Source: Bacillota bacterium (GTDB lineage Bacteria > Bacillota > Clostridia > Acetivibrionales > DSM-1351). Taken from it: DNA of 8,057 bases. Made by a program: the position numbers and the translations under genes. The DNA lies in contig JAFABO010000196.1 in NCBI GenBank assembly GCA_023426005.1, positions 1-8,057 of the forward strand, read 5' to 3'. The notes under the pieces were generated by a model. The model searched no databases. It saw only the letters and a list, made by a program, of their open reading frames with translations, and was not told the origin of the DNA. Of this stretch, positions 1-5,806 are shown piece after piece; the stretch's first letter is position 1; the number at the start of each line of letters is the position of its first letter.

Positions 1-33
1 GTCTATACGTCTAACTATTCCAGTTGCTTTCAA
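1..33 (-). CDS. spoVT: SpoVT, stage V sporulation transcription factor (AbrB family), first 11 codons only
   Basis: Read on the minus strand from a TTG at 33-31, the frame gives MKATGIVRRID and then leaves the window. This is the very conserved start of SpoVT/AbrB-type swapped-hairpin DNA-binding proteins. A near-perfect ribosome binding site, TAAGGAGGTA (50-41), ends its AGGAGG core 9 nt before the TTG, and no ATG or GTG lies nearby, so the TTG start is well supported. In Bacillus, SpoVT is made in the forespore under sigma G and then tunes other sigma-G genes. Its place downstream of mfd is conserved in spore formers. A sigma-G-like promoter lies just upstream, and an intrinsic terminator separates it from the foldase gene, so it is probably a separate unit. 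Only 11 residues are visible, so the assignment rests on them plus synteny. A paralogous AbrB-like regulator is the main alternative. Confidence 0.85.
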   Translation of the reverse strand, partial: MKATGIVRRID

Positions 34-40
34 ATTATAT

Positions 41-50
41 TACCTCCTTA
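41..50 (-). promoter_or_regulatory. Ribosome binding site of spoVT
   Basis: Minus strand TAAGGAGGTA is almost fully complementary to the 3' end of 16S rRNA. Its AGGAGG core lies 9 nt before the TTG at 33-31. It decides the non-ATG start of spoVT. Confidence 0.85.
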
Positions 51-67
51 ATAGGTTATTTTAGTCA

Positions 68-97
68 TAGTATTGTAAACTTGATGATTTTTTATAC
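68..97 (-). promoter_or_regulatory. Candidate sigma-G (forespore) promoter for spoVT
   Basis: On the minus strand GTATA (97-93) is followed after 18 nt by AATACTA (74-68). The sigma-G consensus is about GHATR, 17-18 nt, CATWMTA; this site matches the whole -35 and six of seven -10 bases. Transcription would start near 61, leaving a leader of roughly 28 nt that contains the ribosome binding site. Known sigma-G control of spoVT in Bacillus makes the match more credible. A sigma-F reading is possible because the two consensus sequences overlap, but the -10 fits sigma G better. Confidence 0.6.
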
Positions 98-177
98 ATT
101 ATTGGAAAGGGAGGATTAAATATTAAAATATAATTTGATACAAGATTAAATAGGATTTTCTAAAATTCCAATACGCT

Positions 178-226
178 AAAAATGCACCTCCAAAAGTAAT
201 TAGTAGCTAACTTAAGGGGTGCATTT
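178..226 (-). terminator. Intrinsic terminator after the foldase gene
   Basis: Inverted repeat arms lie at 226-216 and 190-180. On the minus transcript they are AAATGCACCCC and GAGGTGCATTT, pairing with one C/A mismatch near the loop, and a run of five T follows (182-178, overlapping the stem base). The loop is about 25 nt and contains a small inner inverted repeat (TTAG/CTAA at 200-203 and 207-210). It starts 28 nt past the stop at 254. The T-run is on the minus-strand side only, so it should end the pth-mfd-foldase transcript before spoVT. Confidence 0.7.
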
Positions 227-253
227 CAGATGTGATTATTTTTAAAAATTGTA

Positions 254-1375
254 TTATATTCTGTAGAGAATCTTATCAGTCTTCACTATAGCACTTTCAT
301 TGGTCTTGACCGCATACTTGGAATCTTTTTTGAATTCATCAAGTTTTTTGGAAAATTCCTCTGCTTGCTTTTGTTGCAAAAGAGCTGGCTTTATATTATC
401 CTTTAAGTCATCAAAAGAAGTTTCGGTACGCTTGTGGAACTGCATTATATGATATCCATACTGGGTTTCCACTATATCGGAGTCCCCTTCTTTTCTGGCA
501 TCATCAAAAGCCCACTTTTCAAAATTAGGATCCATTACGCCTCTGCCAAAGGTGTATTCGCCCTCATAGCCCTGGCTGTCCTTGGTGGTAACTGCAGGCT
601 TGTCCTCTGAGAATTCAACAGCAAGTTTCTTAATATCCTCTCCGGCTTTAACTCTCGCAAGAATATCCTCGGCTTTTTTCCTGGCTTCGGCCTTTTTACC
701 CTCACTTACAGGCGCATTATTATCGTCCACAGTTTTGATGAGGATATGTGTTACCGTTGCCTGGTCAAAATTCTTTTTATTTTCATCATAATATTTTTTA
801 ACATCGTCATCTGATACAGTTACTTTATCTATAATAGTACTCTTGTATTTTTGGGCTAGAGTCATGTCTCTGGACAATTGCTTCAGCTCGGATAAAGTTA
901 TACCGTACATTTGTTTAATGGCACTTTCTGCAGCATTTCTGCTTCCGTATTGGGTAATTTGCTGTTCAATTGAAGCATCAACCTGTTTCAATTCATCAGG
1001 AGTTAATTTAATACCGGCTTCCTTAGCCTTGATAAGCTGGATCTTGAATTCCTGGATATTTTCCAGCGTGCTCTTCTTTACTTGATCTTTCGCAGTCTCT
1101 GTTCCAATCTTTGTATTCCACTTATAATTATCAGGAGTAGGTGGTGTGGTCACGTTTTCTGGTGTTATACTTGATAAAAATTGAGACATATTAAACTTTG
1201 TAAAAAAAGTATACTCATATTTTGCTATTTTTAAATTGTCAACAGATGCTACATTTACTGCCCAAGGCTGTAGTACAAAGAGAATAACTGCGGCTATTAT
1301 AACTGCCGCTGCCACCGCCAAGCCTATTATAAGGCCTTTCGATTGCTTTTTTACACTTGCATTTTCGTTTTCCAA
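254..1375 (-). CDS. prsA: Membrane-anchored parvulin-type peptidyl-prolyl isomerase (PrsA/SurA-like foldase)
   Basis: A 373-residue extracytoplasmic foldase that should help exported proteins fold by cis-trans isomerisation of prolyl bonds. Residues 1-13 are polar with lysines, 14-35 form one hydrophobic segment, and the rest would lie outside the membrane. Residues 45-200 resemble a SurA-like chaperone region. The parvulin domain spans about 205-316: VTHILIK (208-214), FS (255-256), the glycine-rich TFGRGVMDPNFEKWAF (275-290) and QYGYHIMQ (305-312). A charged helical tail follows (318-350). There is no cysteine after the hydrophobic segment, so unlike Bacillus PrsA it is probably not a lipoprotein. 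The start is TTG (1375-1373), supported by GGGGAG at 1390-1385, 9 nt upstream. The gene follows mfd by 85 nt without a clear terminator or promoter and is followed by its own terminator. The domain assignment is firm; the symbol is by function and synteny. Confidence 0.88.
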   Translation of the reverse strand: MENENASVKKQSKGLIIGLAVAAAVIIAAVILFVLQPWAVNVASVDNLKIAKYEYTFFTKFNMSQFLSSITPENVTTPPTPDNYKWNTKIGTETAKDQVKKSTLENIQEFKIQLIKAKEAGIKLTPDELKQVDASIEQQITQYGSRNAAESAIKQMYGITLSELKQLSRDMTLAQKYKSTIIDKVTVSDDDVKKYYDENKKNFDQATVTHILIKTVDDNNAPVSEGKKAEARKKAEDILARVKAGEDIKKLAVEFSEDKPAVTTKDSQGYEGEYTFGRGVMDPNFEKWAFDDARKEGDSDIVETQYGYHIMQFHKRTETSFDDLKDNIKPALLQQKQAEEFSKKLDEFKKDSKYAVKTNESAIVKTDKILYRI

Positions 1376-1460
1376 AGGTAATCGCTCCCCGTTTTATATT
1401 TAATAATTATGCTTTACAATCCGTACTCATTAAAATACCCTTGTAATCAATTATATTCAA

Positions 1461-4400
1461 TTATTCATTACACTGCAATTTAATAATGTCATGTAATAAA
1501 ATCTTAATATTTGCCAGGATATCTCTTCCGGCCACATTGCTAAGTCTGAAGGTTATATACGGATTGCTGCTTGCATTGAACATAATCCTTCTGGGATATT
1601 TGTCCATGAGCTTTCCAAGGTACATTGGCAATGCAGTTGCCGACCTGCTCAATTGAAAAATAACTGTTTCGTCCTTCTGTGATATATTTGTAAAGCCGCA
1701 CTGTCTTGCCAAGGCTTTTATAAATGCTATATCCATCAGGCTTTCAACTTCTTCGGGAATGTCCCCGTAACGGTCGATCAGCTCATCTTTTATATCTATT
1801 ACATCATTCTCATTCTGTATATTTGCAATCTTTTTATACATGTCAATTTTTAGTTCTTCCGAACTAATATAATCATCATCTATATAAGCACTTACATTGA
1901 GGTCGATTGCCATTTCCTCATCAGCAGGTCCCACCGAGTCCCCGCTTATCTCACGGACAGCATCCTCCAGCAGCTTGCAGTACATCTCATAACCCACAGT
2001 TTCCATGTGCCCGTGCTGCTCGGATCCCAGAAGATTACCCGCTCCCCTGATTTCCAGGTCACGCATGGCTATTCTGAAGCCCGAACCGAATTCGGTGAAT
2101 TCCTTAATTGCCTGCAGCCTCTTTTCAGCCACTTCCGACAGGGCTTTATCCTTTCTGTAGGTTATATAGGCATAGGCCAGCCTGTTTGACCGCCCCACTC
2201 TCCCGCGGATCTGATACAGCTGTGAAAGCCCCATTCTATCCGCGTCCTCCACAACAATAGTGTTTACATTGGGCATATCAAGTCCGGATTCTATTATTGT
2301 AGTACAAACCAGTACGTCATATTCACCGTTTATAAAGCTGTACATCACATCTTCAAGCTCTTTTTCATTCATCTGTCCATGGGCTGTTGCAATCCTTGCA
2401 TCAGGCACTAGCCTCTTCAACTCATCGGCTTTTAATTCAATTCCCCGGACTCTGTTATACAGGTAAAATACCTGCCCGTTTCTCGCAAGTTCTCTTACAA
2501 TGCCGTCCCTTATAAGTTCGGTATTATGCTCCATAACATAGGTCTGAACAGGGTATCTCTCCTCCGGCGGATCTTCAATTACGCTGATATCCCGTATTCC
2601 GACCAGGGACATGTGGAGAGTCCTTGGAATGGGTGTTGCGGTGAGTGTGAGGACATCCACATTTGGTTTTATGCTCTTCAGCTTTTCCTTGTGGGTTACG
2701 CCGAAACGCTGCTCCTCATCCACTACCAGCAGTCCAAGATCCTTAAATTCAATATCCTTTTGCAGGAGTCTGTGGGTTCCCACAAGAATATCCACATTTC
2801 CGGTTTTGACCGACTTTACTATCTTCTTTTGTTCGGCCGCAGTCCTGAAGCGGCTCATAACATCCACCGAAACAGGGAAATCACTCATCCTCTTTTTAAA
2901 GTTTTCATATATCTGCTGGGCCAGTATGGTTGTCGGAACAAGGTATGCGACCTGCTTGCCGTCCATCACTGTCTTGAAGACTGCTCTAATGGCTACTTCA
3001 GTCTTGCCGTATCCCACGTCGCCGCATAAAAGCCTGTCCATCAAACGCGGAGACTCCATATCCTTTTTTATCTCTTCAATACACTTCAACTGGTCATCTG
3101 TTTCATCATAGGGGAATAATTCTTCAAACTGCCGCTGCCAAACCGTGTCCGGAGAAAATGAATGTCCCACTGCCGCCTGGCGCTTTGCATACAGCTTTAT
3201 GAGCTCACCTGCCAGCTCACGCAGGGATTCCTTGACCCGGCTTTTGGTCTTTGCCCATTCCGAACCGCCAAGTTTATTTACTTTGGGAACCTTTCCCTCA
3301 GTCCCGATATACTTCTGAATGAGATCCAGCTGATTTGTCGGAATATATAAAAACGCCCCCTCCTGATAGCGTATTTTCAGATAGTCACGCTTTATCTCTC
3401 CCACAACAAGCTTTTCAATACCTATATACTGGCCTATTCCATGGGCTTGATGCACAACAAAATCCCCCACATTAAGGTCGGAAAATGCCTTTATTTTTTT
3501 GCCGTCGTGTTTTGAGCGGGCCCTTCTGACCCTCCTGTCCTGTCCGAAAACCTCTTTGTCGCTGATAACCACAAAACCTGCCGTAGGGTACTCAAAACCC
3601 TTCTGCAGGCTGCCTCGGGTTACGACAACTTCCCCCTCCTGAATATCTTTTTCATAACTGTCGGAGTAGTTTGAGATTATATCATTTGTCGCCAGTGTTT
3701 CCACAAGCCGGTGCCCTCGTCCGCTGGGGCCTGAAAGTACAACAATCTTATAGTTTTTACCCTTGAGCAGCTCTATGTCGTTTACAAGTAATTCCATGTG
3801 ATTTTGATAGGAATTTCCCGACCTGCAGGGTATGGAAATCTGACTTGCGGGTCTCAGCATGGAGTTGTTGGAAGTTATTGCCGCCATGGTGATTGCCCTG
3901 AAACCTTTGATAACATCCAGAATACTCTCAAAACTGTGAGTCCACTTAACACCCACAGGCAGCATCGAACCTTTCTCAAGCATGCTTTTAGCCAATTCGT
4001 CCTGCTCAAGTACGACATTTTCTATTCTCTGTGAAATTCTCTGGGTTTCATCAAGAATTACTATTGAATCCTTGCTTACATAGTTTAAAATAGACTCAGG
4101 ATTCTCAAGTATATACGGGAGATACCGGTCAATGCCTGCAAAATAATGGTGTTCGGCAATATTATCAATATCTTCATTTACCCTGTCAGTAATATTGGCA
4201 GCAATATGATTATTGCCCTTTTTGTTTAATTTATTTGCATAGTCTTTTAAATCCTTTTTTATCCTTGCTATGATGCCATCCTTGGAACCCTCCTGATATA
4301 CAACATCCCTGGCAGGTGTGATGACACATGAATCGGTCGCATCGGTTGACCGCTGTGTCGTCTCATCAAAGTATCTTATGGAATCCACTTCGGTATCAAA

Positions 4401-4985
4401 AAGTTCTATACGAAGAGGGTGTTCGTTGTTTATTGCAAAAATATCAATAATTCCGCCCCGGATGGCAAACTGGGCTTTGCCTTCTACAATCTCAACTCTT
4501 TCATAGCCGTACAGCACAAGCTTTGATATAAATTCCTCCAGGTTCACTTCCTTACCAAGCCCAATATTGACAACCCCGCTCTTGAACAGTTCCACAGGGG
4601 ATATCATCTGTATCAGGGCTTCAGCGGGCAAAACAAGTACTTTGTAGTCACCTGTCATGCATTTGAGCAGGGTTTTTACACGTTGATAAACAATGTCGTT
4701 GCTTCTGGCCTCAACATTATACAACATGGTTTCCTTTGCCGGGAAAAACACGACATCCTCTCCCAGAAAGAGCTGAAAATCCTCAAATGCTCTCCTGGCC
4801 TGCATTTCATTGTAGGTTATAAATATACCCCTGGCCTGCAAATGTGTCAGCAGGGAGAAAATGATATGAACTTTTTGGGAATCTGAGGGCCCTATTACCG
4901 AAACAGGGCCAATTTCTTCCTTTATGGCCGCAAGCAGAGTATTATATTCACTGAGTTTTAAAAGAGGGTCTGCAAATAAATTCAT
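1461..4985 (-). CDS. mfd: Transcription-repair coupling factor Mfd
   Basis: An ATP-dependent translocase that removes RNA polymerase stalled at DNA lesions and recruits UvrA for nucleotide excision repair. It is 1174 residues from the preferred start, close to Bacillus Mfd. Order of domains: UvrB-like N-terminal module (about 10-340, with QFAIRGGIIDIF at 172-183); CarD-like RNA polymerase interaction domain (about 500-575, VGDFVVHQAHGIGQYIG); SF2 helicase with Walker A GDVGYGKT (655-662), DEEQ (756-759), TATPIPRT (782-789) and QIRGRVGR (925-932); the translocation motif region LEIRGAGNLLGSEQHGH (977-993); and the C-terminal TRCF domain (about 1015-1140). All helicase motifs look intact. The ATG at 4985 is chosen because GGAGG lies 6 nt before it. 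The ATG at 4997 would add MEEK but overlaps that same GGAGG. The gene begins 11 nt after the pth stop, so the two are almost surely cotranscribed and perhaps translationally coupled. Confidence 0.97.
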   Translation of the reverse strand: MNLFADPLLKLSEYNTLLAAIKEEIGPVSVIGPSDSQKVHIIFSLLTHLQARGIFITYNEMQARRAFEDFQLFLGEDVVFFPAKETMLYNVEARSNDIVYQRVKTLLKCMTGDYKVLVLPAEALIQMISPVELFKSGVVNIGLGKEVNLEEFISKLVLYGYERVEIVEGKAQFAIRGGIIDIFAINNEHPLRIELFDTEVDSIRYFDETTQRSTDATDSCVITPARDVVYQEGSKDGIIARIKKDLKDYANKLNKKGNNHIAANITDRVNEDIDNIAEHHYFAGIDRYLPYILENPESILNYVSKDSIVILDETQRISQRIENVVLEQDELAKSMLEKGSMLPVGVKWTHSFESILDVIKGFRAITMAAITSNNSMLRPASQISIPCRSGNSYQNHMELLVNDIELLKGKNYKIVVLSGPSGRGHRLVETLATNDIISNYSDSYEKDIQEGEVVVTRGSLQKGFEYPTAGFVVISDKEVFGQDRRVRRARSKHDGKKIKAFSDLNVGDFVVHQAHGIGQYIGIEKLVVGEIKRDYLKIRYQEGAFLYIPTNQLDLIQKYIGTEGKVPKVNKLGGSEWAKTKSRVKESLRELAGELIKLYAKRQAAVGHSFSPDTVWQRQFEELFPYDETDDQLKCIEEIKKDMESPRLMDRLLCGDVGYGKTEVAIRAVFKTVMDGKQVAYLVPTTILAQQIYENFKKRMSDFPVSVDVMSRFRTAAEQKKIVKSVKTGNVDILVGTHRLLQKDIEFKDLGLLVVDEEQRFGVTHKEKLKSIKPNVDVLTLTATPIPRTLHMSLVGIRDISVIEDPPEERYPVQTYVMEHNTELIRDGIVRELARNGQVFYLYNRVRGIELKADELKRLVPDARIATAHGQMNEKELEDVMYSFINGEYDVLVCTTIIESGLDMPNVNTIVVEDADRMGLSQLYQIRGRVGRSNRLAYAYITYRKDKALSEVAEKRLQAIKEFTEFGSGFRIAMRDLEIRGAGNLLGSEQHGHMETVGYEMYCKLLEDAVREISGDSVGPADEEMAIDLNVSAYIDDDYISSEELKIDMYKKIANIQNENDVIDIKDELIDRYGDIPEEVESLMDIAFIKALARQCGFTNISQKDETVIFQLSRSATALPMYLGKLMDKYPRRIMFNASSNPYITFRLSNVAGRDILANIKILLHDIIKLQCNE

Positions 4986-4990
4986 TTTTT

Positions 4991-4995
4991 CCTCC
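4991..4995 (-). promoter_or_regulatory. Ribosome binding site that sets the mfd start
   Basis: Minus strand GGAGG at 4995-4991 lies 5 nt upstream of an A that precedes the ATG at 4985-4983 (six bases apart in total if counted to the A of ATG exclusive is 4990-4986, five A residues). The upstream in-frame ATG (4997-4995) shares its G with this site, so it has no usable Shine-Dalgarno sequence of its own. The pth stop codon TAA (4999-4997) overlaps that upstream ATG by one base. Confidence 0.75.
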
Positions 4996-4996
4996 A

Positions 4997-5566
4997 TTAC
5001 TTATTAAAGCTGTTCATTGCCTTTTCCACACCGGTCCTTACAACGGTCAATGCTGCTTTAGCCGCTTTCTCAATGCTTCCGTTGATTACTTCCCTGTCTT
5101 CCCTTGAGAATTTGCTTAGAACATAGTCGGCAAGATCCCATTTCTCAGGTGCGCGGCCTATTCCAATCCGGATTCTGGGAAAATCGTCTGATTGCAGCTG
5201 ATATATTATTGATTTCATTCCGTTATGGGTACCGGAGCTGCCCTTAGGCCTTACCCTGATTTTTCCGGGGTCGATGTCGATATCGTCATAAATGACCAGC
5301 AATCTTTCCATGGGCAGCTTGTACCATGCAACAATATCCCGGATGCTCTCTCCGCTCAGATTCATAAAGGTCTGAGGCTTAAGCAGAATGACCCTGGCAC
5401 CGTCAACCTCACCTTCGCCGTAAACCCCCTTAAAACCTATTTTTGATAATCTTATATTTAATTTACCCGAAAGGTAATCGATTGTATCAAAGCCCACATT
5501 ATGCCTTGTATTATCGTATTTTGATCCCGGATTGCCCAAACCCGCGATTAAGAATATTTCTCCCAA
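4997..5566 (-). CDS. pth: Peptidyl-tRNA hydrolase (Pth, SpoVC)
   Basis: It cleaves the ester bond of peptidyl-tRNAs that drop off ribosomes, recycling tRNA in the cytoplasm. Read from TTG at 5566-5564 it has 189 residues, the usual family size. Conserved parts: GLGNPGSKYDNTRHNVGF (10-27), KPQTFMNLSG (63-72), YDDIDIDPGKIR (93-104) and GTHNGMKSII (112-121). The catalytic and binding residues expected from E. coli Pth are present as N12, H22, N69, D94 and N115, within two positions of E. coli numbering. The frame stays open to a GTG at 5599, but the 11 extra residues resemble no Pth, and GGGAGG at 5577-5572 lies 5 nt before the TTG. Bacillus calls this gene spoVC. It follows prs across a 240 nt gap with a terminator and leads the mfd-foldase unit. 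The function is certain; the exact start is less so. Confidence 0.95.
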   Translation of the reverse strand: MGEIFLIAGLGNPGSKYDNTRHNVGFDTIDYLSGKLNIRLSKIGFKGVYGEGEVDGARVILLKPQTFMNLSGESIRDIVAWYKLPMERLLVIYDDIDIDPGKIRVRPKGSSGTHNGMKSIIYQLQSDDFPRIRIGIGRAPEKWDLADYVLSKFSREDREVINGSIEKAAKAALTVVRTGVEKAMNSFNK

Positions 5567-5571
5567 TGCTG

Positions 5572-5577
5572 CCTCCC
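5572..5577 (-). promoter_or_regulatory. Ribosome binding site supporting the TTG start of pth
   Basis: Minus strand GGGAGG ends 5 nt before the TTG at 5566-5564. No ATG or GTG in the pth frame lies between this site and the conserved GLGNPG motif, so TTG is the best start that agrees with family alignment. Confidence 0.6.
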
Positions 5578-5591
5578 GTCCGAGTGCGCCG

Positions 5592-5603
5592 TCAGGCACA
5601 CAT
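5592..5603 (-). other. Possible three-codon minicistron (Met-Cys-Ala-stop) in the pth leader
   Basis: Minus strand ATG TGT GCC TGA, with GGAGAG at 5617-5612 placed 8 nt upstream, which is good initiation spacing. It ends 25 nt before the pth TTG. The GTG of the longer pth frame (5599-5597) lies inside it in another frame, and both sit in a small hairpin (GTGTGC 5602-5597 with GCGCAC 5590-5585, one G-U pair). Such a short frame may be chance; the reason to list it is its strong Shine-Dalgarno sequence and its position before a peptidyl-tRNA hydrolase gene. Confidence 0.25.
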
Positions 5604-5622
5604 CCTATTTACTCTCCATTGG

Positions 5623-5634
5623 CAATGTACATTG
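5623..5634. repeat. Perfect 12-bp palindrome upstream of pth
   Basis: CAATGTACATTG equals its own reverse complement; with two unmatched bases on each side the outer TT and AA also match (5619-5638). It lies 57 nt before the pth start and would overlap the transcription start of the weak promoter candidate at 5663-5635. It has no loop, so a protein-binding operator is more plausible than an RNA hairpin. No known operator is recognised. Confidence 0.3.
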
Positions 5635-5663
5635 TTAATAGAGGGTATGCATCCATGTTTAAA
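5635..5663 (-). promoter_or_regulatory. Weak vegetative promoter candidate for pth, after the terminator
   Basis: Minus strand TTTAAA (5663-5658), 17 nt, TATTAA (5640-5635): four of six matches in each hexamer of the sigma-A consensus with ideal spacing. It is the only reasonable candidate between the prs terminator and pth. In AT-rich DNA a match of this quality occurs often by chance. Confidence 0.22.
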
Positions 5664-5690
5664 AGGGCGGTTCCAAAAACCGAACCGCCC
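5661..5690 (-). terminator. Intrinsic terminator between prs and pth
   Basis: On the minus strand a perfect 9-bp stem, GGGCGGTTC (5690-5682) with GAACCGCCC (5673-5665), has an 8-nt loop and is followed by TTTT (5664-5661). It stands out as GC-rich in an AT-rich gap. The T-run follows only in the minus direction. It lies 117 nt past the prs stop and should end the glmU-prs transcript; it could also act as an attenuator if transcription begins at the promoter candidate just before it. Confidence 0.85.
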
Positions 5691-5714
5691 CGTAAAATTG
5701 TTTCATCAGTAATT

Positions 5715-5743
5715 ATTTTATTAGCATAAACTCAATTTGTAAA
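5715..5743 (-). promoter_or_regulatory. Vegetative promoter candidate upstream of the prs-pth terminator
   Basis: Minus strand TTTACA (5743-5738), 17 nt, TAAAAT (5720-5715): five of six in each hexamer with ideal spacing. Transcription would begin near 5708, only about 18 nt before the terminator hairpin, so a transcript from it could reach pth only by reading through. A second partial match begins with a perfect TTGACA (5776-5771) but has a poor -10. Both lie in very AT-rich sequence, so chance is a real possibility. Confidence 0.3.
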
Positions 5744-5806
5744 ATGTTTTTTTAGCTTTCAAAAAATTATTGTCAAATATTATAATAAATATCCATGACT
5801 GACCAA

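Noticed and set aside
1393..1419. Possible promoter TTGTAA-15-TATAAA upstream of the foldase gene
   Set aside because: The spacing is too short, and transcription would start inside the ribosome binding site at 1390-1385.
2526..3111. Two overlapping plus-strand open frames of about 166 codons, and many shorter ones, opposite mfd
   Set aside because: They lie antisense to the most conserved helicase part of mfd, have no Shine-Dalgarno sequence I can see, resemble no protein family and are explained by codon bias on the coding strand.
5609..5656. Minus-strand 15-codon frame starting right after the prs terminator
   Set aside because: No Shine-Dalgarno sequence precedes its ATG, and the peptide shows no repeated regulatory codons of a leader peptide.
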